Notes: generated by a model from the sequence alone, not told the origin. A stretch of 64,000 nt of DNA from Streptomyces sp. SLBN-118 (GCF_006715635.1 NZ_VFNP01000001.1:2604001-2668000); one strand, 5' to 3'. Shown: positions 16,715 to 27,833, counted from the first letter of the stretch. Program-made: numbers and translations.

Positions 16715-17395
16715 ATGCCGCTTCATGCCGACGCACCTCTCACCCTCGAGCGCCGTGAGGGCCACCACGGAGAGGTCGTCCTGCGAAAGCGCGGCGAGCA
16801 CCACGAGATCATCGCCAACGGGTGCTTCCTGATGGACACCTCCGACGGCCGCTCCGAACGCCTCCTCGTCGACGCCGCCTACGACGCGCTCGAGGCGCGC
16901 ACAGCCGCCCCCGCCCTCCTCATCGGCGGTCTCGGCGTCGGCTTCTCTCTCGCGCGCGCCGCCGCCAACCCCCACTGGCGTCACATCATCGTCGTCGAAC
17001 GCGAGCAGGCGATCATCGACTGGCACCGTTCGGGGCCGCTCGCACGGATCTCCGGCGGCGCGCTCGCCGACCCCCGCAGCGTGATCCTGCACACGGACCT
17101 CGTCACTCATCTGGGCACGACCACGGACCGCTACGACGCGCTGTGCCTGGACATCGACAACGGGCCCGACTGGACCGTCACCGACGACAACGCAAATCTC
17201 TACTCACCGGCCGGACTCGCAGCCTGTCAGGGGCGGTTGGAGCCCGGAGGCGTGCTCGCTGTCTGGTCGGCCCGGCCCTCCCCCGCTTTTGAGGATGCGT
17301 TGCGGAATGCCGGATTCACCGGGGTAAGAACCGAAGAGATCCGGGTTGCCCGAGGAGTACCCGACGTGGTCCATCTCGCTGTTCGCCCTGCGTAG
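16715..17395 (+). CDS. Spermidine-synthase-like protein
   Basis: 226 residues from the ATG at 16715 (GAGAGG 8 bases upstream). Class I methyltransferase-type Rossmann fold of the polyamine-synthase family: ALLIGGLGVGFSLA nucleotide loop, IIVVEREQAIIDWHR with the acidic strand end, LCLDIDNGPDW, and GVLAVWSARPSPAFEDALRNAGF. It lacks the N-terminal beta-hairpin domain of true spermidine synthases and is shorter, so an aminopropyltransferase role is not secure. It lies just upstream of the two-component pair. Confidence 0.8.
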   Translation: MPLHADAPLTLERREGHHGEVVLRKRGEHHEIIANGCFLMDTSDGRSERLLVDAAYDALEARTAAPALLIGGLGVGFSLARAAANPHWRHIIVVEREQAIIDWHRSGPLARISGGALADPRSVILHTDLVTHLGTTTDRYDALCLDIDNGPDWTVTDDNANLYSPAGLAACQGRLEPGGVLAVWSARPSPAFEDALRNAGFTGVRTEEIRVARGVPDVVHLAVRPA

Positions 17396-17486
17396 CCGGG
17401 ACGCTGCCAATGCCCTTACGCTGCTCACCTACACACGGGATCTACACCGGCATGCAGCTCGCGAGAACGCGTACAGGGGCGGGGCC

Positions 17487-18224
17487 ATGGAGCAGACACA
17501 CACCACGCACAACGGCGTCGCGGCCACACCCGGCGCCCAGCGCCGGGTGCTGGTCGTCGAGGACGATTCGACGATCGTCGATGCCATCGCTGCCCGGCTG
17601 CGGGCCGAGGGCTTTCTCGTCCAGACGGCCTTGGACGGACCTGCCGCCGTCGACGCGGCCGAGGCCTGGCAACCCGATCTGATGGTGCTCGACGTGATGC
17701 TGCCGGGCTTCGACGGCCTGGAGGTCTGCCGCCGGGTCCAGGCCCAGCGCCCCGTCCCCGTGCTGATGCTCACGGCCCGCGACGACGAGACGGACATGCT
17801 CGTCGGACTCGGTGTCGGCGCCGACGACTACATGACCAAACCGTTCTCGATGCGGGAGCTCGCGGCACGTGTGCATGTGCTGCTGCGCCGCGTCGAGCGC
17901 GCCGCACTCGCCGCCGTGACACCGCGCAGCGGCATCCTGCGCCTCGGCGAGCTGGAGATCGACCACGCCCAGCGCCGGGTCCGGGTGCGCAGCGAGGACG
18001 TGCATCTCACCCCGACCGAGTTCGACCTGCTCGTCTGCCTGGCGAACACCCCCCGCGCCGTGCTCTCCCGCGAGCAGCTGCTCGCGGAGGTGTGGGACTG
18101 GGCCGACGCGTCCGGCACCCGGACCGTCGACAGCCACATCAAGGCCCTGCGCCGCAAGATCGGCGCCGAGCGCATCCGTACCGTCCACGGCGTCGGCTAC
18201 GCCCTGGAGACGCCGGCGCCATGA
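17487..18224 (+). CDS. OmpR-family response regulator
   Basis: 245 residues, ATG at 17487 with a G-rich site before it. Receiver domain with acidic pair (VVEDD), phospho-acceptor Asp69 in MVLDVMLPGFDG, switch Thr in LMLTARDDE and Lys in GADDYMTKPF. C-terminal winged HTH (HLTPTEFDLLVCLANTPRAVLSREQLLAEVW, then TVDSHIKALRRKIG). It overlaps the kinase gene by 4 bp (ATGA), so the two are a cognate pair. Confidence 0.95.
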   Translation: MEQTHTTHNGVAATPGAQRRVLVVEDDSTIVDAIAARLRAEGFLVQTALDGPAAVDAAEAWQPDLMVLDVMLPGFDGLEVCRRVQAQRPVPVLMLTARDDETDMLVGLGVGADDYMTKPFSMRELAARVHVLLRRVERAALAAVTPRSGILRLGELEIDHAQRRVRVRSEDVHLTPTEFDLLVCLANTPRAVLSREQLLAEVWDWADASGTRTVDSHIKALRRKIGAERIRTVHGVGYALETPAP

Positions 18225-19354
18225 GCGCCATGAGACGGCAGCGGTCCGGGGACGGGCCGCCCGCTCGCCAGGGCTGGCGGAACTGGCTGCGTTCGGTCTC
18301 CATCTCGATCTCGATCAAGACCAAGCTGGGCACACTCGTCGTCGTCTCGGTCTTCATCACCACCGGCCTGCTGCTGGTCGCCCTGCGCACCGAGACCGAG
18401 CTGCGCTTCATCACCGTCTTCTCGGTGATCGCCACCCTGCTGATCACCCAGTTCGTCGCTCATGGCCTGACCGCGCCGCTGGACGAGATGAACACCGTCG
18501 CCAAAGGCATATCGCACGGCGACTACACCCGCCGGGTGCGCGGCGCGGACCGCCGGGACGAGCTCGGCGATCTCGCGTCCACGATCAATCGCATGGCGGA
18601 CGATCTGGAGGCCGTGGACCAGCACCGCAAGGAGCTGGTGGCCAACGTCTCGCACGAGCTGCGCACCCCGATCGCCGCGCTGCGCGCCGTGCTGGAGAAC
18701 GTGGTCGACGGGGTCTCGGCCGCCGACCCCGAGACGATGCGTACGGCGCTGAAGCAGACGGAGCGCCTGGGCCGCCTGGTCGAGACGCTGCTGGATCTGT
18801 CCCGGCTCGACAACGGCGTCGTGCCGCTGCGCGCCCGCCGTTTCGAGGTGTGGCCCTACCTGTCCGGGGTGCTGAAGGAGGCCAATCTGGCCGCCGCCCA
18901 GCGCGGTCTGGCCTCGGGGTCCGGAAACCACACCCGTACGGACGTGCATCTGCATCTGGATGTGTCCCCGCCGGAGCTGACCGCGCACGCGGACGCGGAG
19001 CGGCTCCACCAGGTGGTGGCCAATCTGATCGACAACGCGGTCAAGCACTCGCCTCCGCACGGCCGCGTGACGGTACGGGCCCGGCGCGGCCCGCTGCCCG
19101 AGTCCCTCGACCTGGAAGTGGTCGACGAGGGTCCCGGCATCCCCGAGCAGGAGCGCCACCGGGTCTTCGAGCGGTTCAACCGGGGCAGCGTGACGGCCCC
19201 GCACGGCAAGGGCAGCGACGGAGGTACGGGACTCGGCCTCGCGATCGCACGCTGGGCCGTCGATCTGCACGGCGGACGCATCGGGGTGGCCGAATCGTCC
19301 CGCGGCTGCCGCATTCTCGTGACCCTTCCGGGGATCCCCTCGGCGCACGGTTGA
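18221..19354 (+). CDS. Sensor histidine kinase partner of the upstream regulator
   Basis: 377 residues, ATG within the ATGA overlap. Two adjacent membrane helices (about 35-55 and 62-82) with almost no extracytoplasmic loop, then HAMP (TAPLDEMNTVAKGISHGDYTRRV), HisKA with His145 in VSHELRTP, and HATPase with N box NLIDNAVKHSPP, G1 DEGPGIPE and G2 GGTGLGLAIARW. The near absence of a sensing loop suggests it detects something in the membrane or via a partner protein. Confidence 0.94.
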   Translation: MSAMRRQRSGDGPPARQGWRNWLRSVSISISIKTKLGTLVVVSVFITTGLLLVALRTETELRFITVFSVIATLLITQFVAHGLTAPLDEMNTVAKGISHGDYTRRVRGADRRDELGDLASTINRMADDLEAVDQHRKELVANVSHELRTPIAALRAVLENVVDGVSAADPETMRTALKQTERLGRLVETLLDLSRLDNGVVPLRARRFEVWPYLSGVLKEANLAAAQRGLASGSGNHTRTDVHLHLDVSPPELTAHADAERLHQVVANLIDNAVKHSPPHGRVTVRARRGPLPESLDLEVVDEGPGIPEQERHRVFERFNRGSVTAPHGKGSDGGTGLGLAIARWAVDLHGGRIGVAESSRGCRILVTLPGIPSAHG

Positions 19355-19644
19355 CGTAGGGTTCGAACCGGAAGCGCGCATTCTGCGTGTACGCGGTGAG
19401 GGCTCGGCCGGAAATTCGGCCGCTGCGCCGTCCCGGGTGCGAGGCAGTGGGTCGCAGCCGCGGTGAGTCCTACCCGCGGAAAGCGGAACCGGGCTTGTTT
19501 CCCGCCATTCCTTGCCCCGAAACCCGCCGATCGGTGTGACTTGCGCGACGATGGCCCGCCCGGCCTGCACCTCTCGGCCAGGGAGGCGTAGCCTTTATTT
19601 CCGCTGTCCATCACCTTGTGAAGCGGAAGAGGGCGGTTGCCGCC
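19355..19644. other. Region upstream of kgd
   Basis: 290 bp without a gene. It contains a small GGCCGGAAATTCGGCC-type dyad about 60 bp after the kinase stop. TAGCCT at 19589-19594 could serve as a -10 for kgd, but no good -35 matches it. Confidence 0.4.
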
Positions 19645-22600
19645 GTGTCGTCTCAGTCCCCCAGTAACTCGAGCATCTCGACCGACCAAGGCGGGCAGGG
19701 TAAGAACCCTGCCGCCGCCTTCGGCCCCAATGAGTGGCTCGTCGACGAGATCTACCAGCAGTACCTCCAGGACCCGAATTCGGTCGACCGTGCCTGGTGG
19801 GACTTCTTCGCCGACTACAAACCGGGCGGCGCGGGTACTGCCGCCGCAGGGGCGAAGCCGGTGAGCGAAGCCCCGTCCGCGGACGGTGCCGCAGCCGCGG
19901 GGGCTGCGGTGACCGCCTCCCCGGCGGCTCCCGCCCAGGCCGCCCCTGCTGCCGCGCCCGCCGCTCCGGCGAAGCCCGCGGCCGCCGCCGTACCGCCTGC
20001 GCAGCCCGCGGCTCCCGCCGCGGCGAAGCCCGCTGCCGCCGCTCCGGCTCCGGCAGCCGCCCCGGCCGCTGCCAAGCCCGCCGCGCCCGCCAAGGCGCAG
20101 CCCGCCACAGAGGCGGCCGACGGCCCCGAGTACGTGACCCTGCGCGGCCCCGCCGCCGCGGTTGCGAAGAACATGAACGCCTCGCTGGAGATGCCCACGG
20201 CCACGTCCGTGCGCGCCGTGCCGGTGAAGCTGCTCTTCGACAACCGCATCGTCATCAACAACCACCTCAAGCGCGCCCGCGGTGGGAAGGTCTCCTTCAC
20301 GCACCTGATCGGGTTCGCGATGGTGCAGGCCATCAAGGCCATGCCGTCGATGAACTGGTCGTACGTGGAGAAGGACGGCAAGCCCGTCCTCGTCAAGCCG
20401 GAGCACGTCAACTTCGGCCTGGCCATCGACCTGGTGAAGCCCAACGGTGACCGCCAGCTGGTCGTCGCGGGCATCAAGAAGGCCGAGACGCTGAACTTCT
20501 TCGAGTTCTGGCAGGCCTACGAGGACATCGTCCGGCGCGCCCGCAACAACAAGCTGACGATGGACGACTTCACAGGCGTCACCGTCTCGCTGACCAACCC
20601 CGGCGGCCTCGGCACGGTCCACTCCGTGCCGCGTCTGATGCCCGGGCAGTCGGTCATCATGGGCGTCGGCTCCATGGACTACCCGGCCGAGTTCCAGGGC
20701 ACCTCCCAGGACACCCTGAACAAGCTGGGCATCTCCAAGGTGATGACCCTCACCAGCACATACGACCACCGGGTCATCCAGGGCGCCGCCTCCGGCGAGT
20801 TCCTGCGGATCGTCGCGGGCCTCCTCCTGGGCGAGGACGGCTTCTACGACGAGGTCTTCGAGTCCCTGCGCATCCCCTACGAGCCGGTCCGCTGGCTCAA
20901 GGACATCGACGTCTCCCACGACGACGACGTCACCAAGGCCGCGCGCGTCTTCGAGCTGATCCACTCCTACCGGGTCCGCGGCCATGTCATGGCCGACACC
21001 GATCCGCTTGAGTACAAGCAGCGCAAGCACCCCGACCTGGACATCATCGAGCACGGCCTCACCCTGTGGGACCTGGAGCGCGAGTTCGCGGTCGGCGGGT
21101 TCTCCGGCAAGTCGATGATGAAGCTGCGCGACATCCTCGGCGTACTGCGCGACTCGTACTGCCGCACCACCGGCGTCGAGTTCATGCACATCCAGGACCC
21201 GAAGCAGCGCAAGTGGATCCAGGACCGCATCGAGCGCGGGCACACCAAGCCCGAGCGCGAGGAGCAGCTGCGGATCCTGCGCCGGCTGAACGCCGCCGAG
21301 GCCTTCGAGACCTTCCTTCAGACCAAGTACGTCGGTCAGAAGCGGTTCTCCCTGGAGGGCGGCGAGTCCGTCATTCCGCTGCTCGACGCCGTCATCGACT
21401 CGGCCGCCGAGTCGCGCCTGGACGAGGTCGTCATCGGCATGGCCCACCGCGGCCGCCTGAACGTCCTGGCGAACATCGTCGGCAAGTCGTACGCGCAGAT
21501 CTTCCGGGAGTTCGAGGGCAACCTCGACCCGAAGTCGATGCACGGCTCCGGCGACGTGAAGTACCACCTGGGTGCCGAGGGCACCTTCACCGGTCTCGAC
21601 GGCGAGCAGATCAAGGTCTCGCTGGTCGCCAATCCCTCGCACCTGGAGGCGGTCGACCCGGTTCTCGAGGGTGTGGCCCGCGCCAAGCAGGACGTCATCA
21701 ACAAGGGCGGTACGGACTTCACGGTCCTGCCGGTCGCCCTGCACGGTGACGCGGCCTTCGCCGGCCAGGGTGTCGTCGCCGAGACGCTGAACATGTCGCA
21801 ACTGCGCGGCTACCGCACCGGCGGCACGGTCCACATCGTCATCAACAACCAGGTCGGTTTCACCGCCGCCCCGGAGTCCTCGCGTTCGTCCATGTACGCG
21901 ACCGACGTGGCCCGCATGATCGAGGCGCCGATCTTCCATGTGAACGGCGACGACCCGGAGGCCGTGGTCCGCGTGGCGCGGCTCGCCTTCGAGTTCCGCC
22001 AGACGTTCAACAAGGACGTCGTGATCGACCTCATCTGCTACCGCCGCCGCGGTCACAACGAGGGCGACAACCCGCAGTTCACCAACCCGCAGATGTACAA
22101 CCTGATCGACAAGAAGCGCTCGGTGCGCAAGCTCTACACCGAGTCGCTCATCGGTCGCGGCGACATCACGCTGGAAGAGGCGGAGCAGGCGCTCCAGGAC
22201 TTCCAGGGCCAGCTGGAGAAGGTCTTCGCGGAGGTCCGCGAGGCGACCAGCCACCCGGCCCCGGCCCATGTCCCGGACGTGCAGGCCGAGTTCCCGGTGG
22301 CCGTCACCACGGCGGTCTCCCAGGAGATCGTGAAGCGGATCGCCGAGTCCCAGGTCAACATCCCGGACCGGATCACGGTCCACCCGCGTCTGATGCCGCA
22401 GATGCAGCGCCGTGCGGCCTCGGTCGAGGACGGCACGATCGACTGGGGCATGGGCGAGACGCTCGCCATCGGCTCGCTGCTGATGGAGGGCACCACGGTC
22501 CGGCTTTCCGGCCAGGACACCCGCCGCGGCACGTTCGGCCAGCGCCACGCGGTGCTGGTGGACCAGGAGACCGGCGAGGACTACACCCCGCTGCTGTACC

Positions 22601-23487
22601 TCTCCGAGGACCAGGCCCGCTACAACGTCTACGACTCGCTGCTGAGCGAGTACGCGGCGATGGGCTTCGAGTACGGCTACTCGCTGGCCCGCCCGGACGC
22701 GCTGGTCATGTGGGAGGCGCAGTTCGGTGACTTCGTCAACGGCGCACAGACCGTCGTCGACGAGTTCATCTCCTCGGCCGAGCAGAAGTGGGGCCAGACC
22801 TCCGGCGTCACGCTGCTGCTGCCCCACGGCTACGAGGGCCAGGGCCCGGACCACTCGTCCGCCCGCCCGGAGCGCTTCCTCCAGCTGTGCGCGCAGAACA
22901 ACATGACGGTCGCCATGCCGACCCTGCCGTCGAACTACTTCCACCTGCTGCGCTGGCAGGTCCACAACCCGCACCACAAGCCGCTGATCGTCTTCACCCC
23001 GAAGTCGATGCTGCGTCTGAAGGCCGCGGCGTCGAAGGCGGAGGAGTTCACCACCGGCGGCTTCCGCCCGGTGATCGGCGACGACTCCGTGGACCCGAAC
23101 GCGGTCCACAAGGTCGTCTTCTGCACCGGCAAGGTCTACTACGACCTGGAGGCCGAGCGGGTCAAGCGCGGCGTCACGGACACCGCGATCATCCGCCTCG
23201 AGCGGCTGTACCCGCTGCCGGGTGCCGAGCTCCAGGCGCAGATCGCCAAGTTCCCGAACGCCGAGAAGTACCTGTGGGCCCAGGAGGAGCCGGCGAACCA
23301 GGGTGCGTGGCCGTTCATCGCGCTGAACCTGATCGACCACCTCGACCTGGCGGTCGGCGCGGACATTCCGCACGGCGAGCGCCTGCGCCGTATCTCTCGT
23401 CCGCACGGTTCGTCCCCGGCGGTCGGTTCGGCCAAGCGTCACCAGGCCGAGCAGCAGCAGCTGCTCAACGAGGTCTTCGAGGCCTGA
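19645..23487 (+). CDS. kgd: Multifunctional 2-oxoglutarate decarboxylase/dehydrogenase E1-E2 (Kgd)
   Basis: 1280 residues from the GTG at 19645 ([18 protein letters not shown] upstream); a GTG at 19618 is also in frame. Short N-terminal E1o segment ([27 protein letters not shown]); an Ala/Pro-rich linker of about 100 residues; an E2-type succinyltransferase domain ([22 protein letters not shown]); then the thiamine-diphosphate E1 domain ([43 protein letters not shown]) and the transketolase-like C-terminal half. This E2-E1 fusion without a lipoyl domain is the actinobacterial form that feeds the TCA cycle and is controlled by an FHA protein (GarA/OdhI) in relatives. Confidence 0.97.
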   Translation: MSSQSPSNSSISTDQGGQGKNPAAAFGPNEWLVDEIYQQYLQDPNSVDRAWWDFFADYKPGGAGTAAAGAKPVSEAPSADGAAAAGAAVTASPAAPAQAAPAAAPAAPAKPAAAAVPPAQPAAPAAAKPAAAAPAPAAAPAAAKPAAPAKAQPATEAADGPEYVTLRGPAAAVAKNMNASLEMPTATSVRAVPVKLLFDNRIVINNHLKRARGGKVSFTHLIGFAMVQAIKAMPSMNWSYVEKDGKPVLVKPEHVNFGLAIDLVKPNGDRQLVVAGIKKAETLNFFEFWQAYEDIVRRARNNKLTMDDFTGVTVSLTNPGGLGTVHSVPRLMPGQSVIMGVGSMDYPAEFQGTSQDTLNKLGISKVMTLTSTYDHRVIQGAASGEFLRIVAGLLLGEDGFYDEVFESLRIPYEPVRWLKDIDVSHDDDVTKAARVFELIHSYRVRGHVMADTDPLEYKQRKHPDLDIIEHGLTLWDLEREFAVGGFSGKSMMKLRDILGVLRDSYCRTTGVEFMHIQDPKQRKWIQDRIERGHTKPEREEQLRILRRLNAAEAFETFLQTKYVGQKRFSLEGGESVIPLLDAVIDSAAESRLDEVVIGMAHRGRLNVLANIVGKSYAQIFREFEGNLDPKSMHGSGDVKYHLGAEGTFTGLDGEQIKVSLVANPSHLEAVDPVLEGVARAKQDVINKGGTDFTVLPVALHGDAAFAGQGVVAETLNMSQLRGYRTGGTVHIVINNQVGFTAAPESSRSSMYATDVARMIEAPIFHVNGDDPEAVVRVARLAFEFRQTFNKDVVIDLICYRRRGHNEGDNPQFTNPQMYNLIDKKRSVRKLYTESLIGRGDITLEEAEQALQDFQGQLEKVFAEVREATSHPAPAHVPDVQAEFPVAVTTAVSQEIVKRIAESQVNIPDRITVHPRLMPQMQRRAASVEDGTIDWGMGETLAIGSLLMEGTTVRLSGQDTRRGTFGQRHAVLVDQETGEDYTPLLYLSEDQARYNVYDSLLSEYAAMGFEYGYSLARPDALVMWEAQFGDFVNGAQTVVDEFISSAEQKWGQTSGVTLLLPHGYEGQGPDHSSARPERFLQLCAQNNMTVAMPTLPSNYFHLLRWQVHNPHHKPLIVFTPKSMLRLKAAASKAEEFTTGGFRPVIGDDSVDPNAVHKVVFCTGKVYYDLEAERVKRGVTDTAIIRLERLYPLPGAELQAQIAKFPNAEKYLWAQEEPANQGAWPFIALNLIDHLDLAVGADIPHGERLRRISRPHGSSPAVGSAKRHQAEQQQLLNEVFEA

Positions 23488-23501
23488 CCGTACGAACCTT
23501 A

Positions 23502-23540
23502 AGGGCCCTGCCCGGCGCACACCGCGCAGGGCAGGGCCCT
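23502..23540. terminator. Bidirectional terminator, kgd / vWA gene
   Basis: Perfect 12-bp stem (23502-23513 AGGGCCCTGCCC with 23529-23540) and a 15-base loop, between the convergent stops at 23487 and 23549. Confidence 0.8.
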
Positions 23541-23548
23541 CCGGGCTG

Positions 23549-26500
23549 TCAGCGGGTGTGTTCGAGCCGGTCGACCTCCTGCCGGATGAGCTGCGCGGAC
23601 TGCGAGCGCGAAGCCCCGGCGGCCGTCAGCAGGGACAGCACAGCCCGGTGTTCCTCCAGGGCCCGCCCGGGGCCCGCCGTGCGTTCCAGGCGGGTGGCCC
23701 GCATCCACTGGGCGGCCGTCGCCCGCTCCAGCAGGTCGCCCGTGCCGGGCTGGGCCGCGGCGCGGCGGTAGTGGGCGGCGGCGTCCTGGAGCTTGGGATG
23801 CGACGCGGTGCGCTGCGCGAGCAGGGCCGAGGCGAGGGCGCGGTACCACCATGCGTACGCGGCCAGTTCGGGGTCGGACGCCGCCCGTGCGGTGGCTCCC
23901 AGCGCCCAGTCCGCCTCGTGCAGGTCGGCGACGGTCTCCTCCGCCCGGAAGCATTCGATGTAGGCGTGGCCCAACAGGGCACGGCGACGCGGGAGTTCAT
24001 GGTCGGCCGCCGGTGTCTGCTCGATCGCGCCGCGCAGTGCCCGTACGGCCGCGTGGATGTCGGCCGAGGAGTCCTTGTCCACACCGCGCTCGGTCAGCTG
24101 CCTGCCGAGCGAGGTCAGGACAACGGCCCGGCCCGGGTCGTTCCACGGCAGCAGCGGCACCGCCTCGGTCCAGGCCGCGATCGCCGAGTCGCGGTGGGCC
24201 CAGCCTCCCGTCGAGAGGTAGCGCTGCTCCAGGACGCGGGCCATCCGCAGCAGGATGTCGGCCAGGGCGTCCTCGTCCTTGCCGACGTGCTGGCGCGCCT
24301 GGTCCAGGGCCTGGAGGATGCGCAGCCTGTCGTCGTCGTCCGGGGTCTCGTGGGCGAATTCGATGGCATCGGCGTAGTCCAGCCAGGCGCGGCAGAGCTG
24401 CGTCTCGGGTACCGACTCCCAGTCGAGTCCGTCGATGCCCGCGTGCAGGTCCTCGTCGGCGCGCTCGGCGTAGGCGCGGGAGGCGATCAGGTCCCTCTCG
24501 TCGGCGGCCCTGGCGACCGGTCCCTCGCCGCGGTAGTGGCGGGCCAGCTCCAGCAGCAGCCCGCCCTCGACGAGCAGCGCGGACTCGGGGCGCTCGTCGT
24601 CCAGCAGCAGTTGTACGACGTCCAGGGCGGTCTGTGTGGTCTCGGTGAACCAGTCCTCGGGCCGGACCGGGCCGCGCAGCCCGTAGGGGGCGCCGGTCAC
24701 CGCGAGGCGCCGCAGCACCCGGATCCGGGTGGCCGCCGCTGCCTCCCTGAGCCCGGGAATGTCGTCGAACCGGGGTCGGCTGTCGGTCAGTTCGGCGAGT
24801 CCGGCATCCGCGGTCGACAGCAGGATCGCCGCGACCAGTCGCACATCGTCGGCTCCGGCCGCCGCCTGCAGCCGTACCCACTCCGGCATCAGCAGGGTGC
24901 TCAGGCGGCCCGACTCCACCTCGTCGGCCATCGCTTCGAGCACCTGCGCCAGCGTCAGATAGGCCTGTGGCTTGCCGGTGAGCGCGTTCTGGGCGGCGTC
25001 CAGGGCTTCACGCAGATCCTCGGGCAGCGGCCGCACCAGCCAGCGCCGCAGCAGGGCTTCGGCCAGCTCTCCGTAGAGCACGGCCCGCTCGGTGGTGCGC
25101 CGTTCGGCCTGGGTGGCCGAGCCCAGCAGTCGGATCGCCTCGTCGAGGTCGCGTACGGTGCCGTACGCGCCGAAGTGCGCGAGACAGGCGCGGGCCTGTG
25201 CCCGCAGACCCGCCGCGCCGTCCTTGGGCAGACCGCCGGGCGGCGACGCGGGTTCGGGGACCCCGAGCCGCCTCAGCACCTGCGCCGACACCTGGGCGAA
25301 GGCCCACTGGCTGCGGCTGCCGGGGCCGCCGGGCGCGGACGGGCGCGGGTCCACCGATCCGGCGAGGAAGGCGGCGGCCATGGCCGGGAAGTTGCGGACC
25401 GTACGCCCATAACGGCTCTCCACGTACTCGGAGCAGTGCTTGAGCACCAACGCCGCGCTGCTTGCGCCCAGTTGGCCGAGCAGCTCCTCGCGGACCCCGT
25501 CCAGGAAGACATACGCGGGGCCGCCCTCCTGCTCGGCCGGCCCGTCGTCGTCCCGCCGCAGCAGCCCGCTGAGCAGTACTTCCGCCAGCACGTCGGGGCC
25601 GCCGCGGACCAGCATGGCGCGCTGTACGAGCTGCATCACGGGCAGTACCAGCGGGACCGCCGACAAATAGACGGCGAGCTGGGCGGCCGCGGGCGATGCG
25701 GTCCTGCGGAAGGTCCGGACGCGCTGGGCGGGTTCGATGTGCCGGGCCGTACGGGACCGGGGCGCGGCGGGTGCGTGGCGGGCCCGCACCAGCGCGGCGG
25801 CGGCATCGAGCGACTGCCCGGTCGCGCCCGCCACCAGCCGTGTCCAGGCGTCGAACGAGGAGCGGCGCAGGGCGAGCACGGGCACCGGAATGCCCCGGTG
25901 GAGGTCCGCCGGACCTGGCTGTTTCGGGGTGAACTCCAGCCGTCCCGCCGGCCCTTCGCGCCGTCGCAGCAGTCCGGGCCGGGCAGGAAGGTGCGTCCGC
26001 TCCCACATCCGCTGCGGCAGCGGCTGCACCACAGCGACGGGCGCGGTCGACGCCCAGGTGTGCAGGAGCCGCTGCATCCGGCCGCTGCGCCACATGGGGC
26101 CGGCGCAGTCGCTGAGGACCAGGGTCAGCTGGCGTCCGGTGGGGTCGCCGAGCTGGGCGGGTGTGGGAGCGTCCTCACGAAGGCGGTGAACGGCCACCTC
26201 GCGGAACGCCCCGGCGCGTTCGCAGACTTGCCGCAGCTCCTCGAGTGCCCTGTCCCATACTACGTTCGAGGAGGAGACGTCCATCACGAGGGCGAGGCGT
26301 GCCTCGCGCCGCCGGGCCGTGCGCAGCACCGGCACCACGAGGCCGGTGTCGGCGGCGCGGTCGGCCGTCGCGACCTCGTCGAGCTCGCGGCGTACCGGGC
26401 GCATGGGCGGGCGGTAGCGCTGCAGGGGCCGCAGCGCGCGCTGCAGCGCCGGGGCGTCGGGCAGCGCGGCAGCGGCCGGCACGGGAACCCTGCGCATGCC

Positions 26501-26815
26501 GGCGGGCGATACGCCTGCCGGTGCGCCCGCCGTCTGAGCGGGGCCGTACAGGTCGACGCGGGGTCCCGGGGACGGTCCCGCACGGAACGAGGACGGTGCG
26601 GGCGGCTGCGCCTCCTCCACCGGCGCGCGGTCCGCGGGATCTGTTCCGGCCTTCCCTCCGGGTGCCGCGTCCGGCTGCCTGGACGGCGCGGACGGCACAT
26701 GCCGGGACAGCCACAGAGCGTCCGCCAGCTCCTCCGCCGTGGGCTTCAGTTCGGCCTCGCGCAGCCGGGCGACCAAGGCGGTCAGCGCCGCGGGAGGCGG
26801 AACGGCCGGGTTCAT
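23549..26815 (-). CDS. SAV_2336-type vWA protein of a ternary conflict system
   Basis: 1088 residues. N-terminal helical module (about 1-40, LTALVARLREAELKPTAEELADALWL) of the SAV_2336 type; a disordered Pro/Ala linker to about 130; a vWA domain with a DxSxS MIDAS motif (DVSSS, 179-183) and a second acidic strand LTLVLSDCAGPMW; a mid region with a winged-helix-like feel; and a C-terminal half of alpha-helical repeats resembling TPRs (EALLRRWLVRPLPEDLREALDAAQ and later units). Last gene of the four-gene unit, 4 bp after the MoxR gene. In vWA-MoxR-VMAP systems such proteins are thought to be the ATPase's metal-dependent adaptor, the repeats acting as scaffold. Function here is inferred from family and context. 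Confidence 0.82.
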   Translation of the reverse strand: MNPAVPPPAALTALVARLREAELKPTAEELADALWLSRHVPSAPSRQPDAAPGGKAGTDPADRAPVEEAQPPAPSSFRAGPSPGPRVDLYGPAQTAGAPAGVSPAGMRRVPVPAAAALPDAPALQRALRPLQRYRPPMRPVRRELDEVATADRAADTGLVVPVLRTARRREARLALVMDVSSSNVVWDRALEELRQVCERAGAFREVAVHRLREDAPTPAQLGDPTGRQLTLVLSDCAGPMWRSGRMQRLLHTWASTAPVAVVQPLPQRMWERTHLPARPGLLRRREGPAGRLEFTPKQPGPADLHRGIPVPVLALRRSSFDAWTRLVAGATGQSLDAAAALVRARHAPAAPRSRTARHIEPAQRVRTFRRTASPAAAQLAVYLSAVPLVLPVMQLVQRAMLVRGGPDVLAEVLLSGLLRRDDDGPAEQEGGPAYVFLDGVREELLGQLGASSAALVLKHCSEYVESRYGRTVRNFPAMAAAFLAGSVDPRPSAPGGPGSRSQWAFAQVSAQVLRRLGVPEPASPPGGLPKDGAAGLRAQARACLAHFGAYGTVRDLDEAIRLLGSATQAERRTTERAVLYGELAEALLRRWLVRPLPEDLREALDAAQNALTGKPQAYLTLAQVLEAMADEVESGRLSTLLMPEWVRLQAAAGADDVRLVAAILLSTADAGLAELTDSRPRFDDIPGLREAAAATRIRVLRRLAVTGAPYGLRGPVRPEDWFTETTQTALDVVQLLLDDERPESALLVEGGLLLELARHYRGEGPVARAADERDLIASRAYAERADEDLHAGIDGLDWESVPETQLCRAWLDYADAIEFAHETPDDDDRLRILQALDQARQHVGKDEDALADILLRMARVLEQRYLSTGGWAHRDSAIAAWTEAVPLLPWNDPGRAVVLTSLGRQLTERGVDKDSSADIHAAVRALRGAIEQTPAADHELPRRRALLGHAYIECFRAEETVADLHEADWALGATARAASDPELAAYAWWYRALASALLAQRTASHPKLQDAAAHYRRAAAQPGTGDLLERATAAQWMRATRLERTAGPGRALEEHRAVLSLLTAAGASRSQSAQLIRQEVDRLEHTR

Positions 26816-26819
26816 GTGG

Positions 26820-27833
26820 TCACCGCTGCGGGGTGTCGAGGGGACGTATCAACAGCTCGGCGATCTCCTCACGCCGCCCCGAATCCGCCCTTACCGCCTG
26901 CTGCGTGAGATAGATGGCGTTGAGCAGCTGGTCGGTGGGCCGCAGCTCGCCGTCGCCGTCCTCGCGCGTGAACTGCCCGATCAGATCGAGATTCCGCTCG
27001 TCCGCCCCGGCCCCGAAGTGGGCCTGCACCATCGCGGCGAGCCGCTCGTCGCGCGGCGGGTCCAGGTGCAGATGGATACAGCGGCGCAGCAGCGGTGCGG
27101 GGAAGTCGCGCTCGCCGTTGCTGGTCATCACGACGAAGGGGAAGGCGTGACAGCGCACCCTGCCGTCCCTGACGGGCACCCGGCGGCCGTCGTCGGTGAG
27201 TACCCGCACCTCGTCGTGCCCCGGCCGGTCGGCCATCCGCTCCAGCTCCGGAAGGGCGAACTCCCCTTCCTCCACCACATTCAGCAGGTCGTTCGGCAGA
27301 TCGATGTCGCTCTTGTCGAGCTCGTCGATGAGCAGCACCCGGGGCCGCTCGGCGGGCAGCAGCGCGGTGCCCAGCGGCCCGAGCCTGATGTACCGGCCGA
27401 TGTCGTCGGACCCCCGCTCGGCGCCGCGCTCGGCCAGCTGGGCGTCCTGGAGCCGGCCGATGGCGTCGTAGGTGTACAGGCCGTCCTTCAGCTCGGTGCG
27501 GCTGACGATGGGCCACTGGAGGACCCGGCCCAGCCCCAGTTCGTACGCGACCGAGTGCGCGAGTGTGGACTTGCCGGAACCGGGCTCGCCCGTGACCAGC
27601 AAAGGACGCCTCAAGTACAGGGCGGCATTGATGAGTTCGAGCGCTTCGGCGTCCTGGGCGGGCGGGGCTCCAACGCGCGAGCCGAGCCGCCGCGTGGACG
27701 AACTGTCGATTGGCGGCGCCGGGTCGGGCAGCGGCACCCCGGAGAAGGCACGCCAAGGTGGGGGCGGTGGCAGGTGGCGGATCCGGCCGGGATCCGGTGC
27801 GCCGACGCCTCGGTAGATCAGCCAGTCGTCCAT
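26820..27833 (-). CDS. MoxR-type AAA+ ATPase of the conflict system
   Basis: 337 residues from the ATG at 27833, with GAGGAG 6 bases upstream. After a Pro-rich N-terminus comes a single AAA+ module: Walker A GEPGSGKST (82-90), Walker B VLLIDELDKSD (166-176), sensor 1 VMTSNGERDFP, arginine finger region LLRRCIHLHLDPP, and a helical lid. MoxR ATPases pair with vWA proteins to remodel client complexes. Here the partner is the next gene, 4 bp away, and a protease-VMAP protein is encoded 90 bp upstream. No signal or membrane segment, so the assembly should be cytosolic. Confidence 0.92.
   Translation of the reverse strand: MDDWLIYRGVGAPDPGRIRHLPPPPPWRAFSGVPLPDPAPPIDSSSTRRLGSRVGAPPAQDAEALELINAALYLRRPLLVTGEPGSGKSTLAHSVAYELGLGRVLQWPIVSRTELKDGLYTYDAIGRLQDAQLAERGAERGSDDIGRYIRLGPLGTALLPAERPRVLLIDELDKSDIDLPNDLLNVVEEGEFALPELERMADRPGHDEVRVLTDDGRRVPVRDGRVRCHAFPFVVMTSNGERDFPAPLLRRCIHLHLDPPRDERLAAMVQAHFGAGADERNLDLIGQFTREDGDGELRPTDQLLNAIYLTQQAVRADSGRREEIAELLIRPLDTPQR

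Noticed and set aside
18856..23520. Very long open frame on the minus strand opposite kgd and the histidine kinase
   Set aside because: It is the antisense shadow of kgd: Arg/Gly/Val/Leu-rich, no domain, and produced by strong third-position GC bias.
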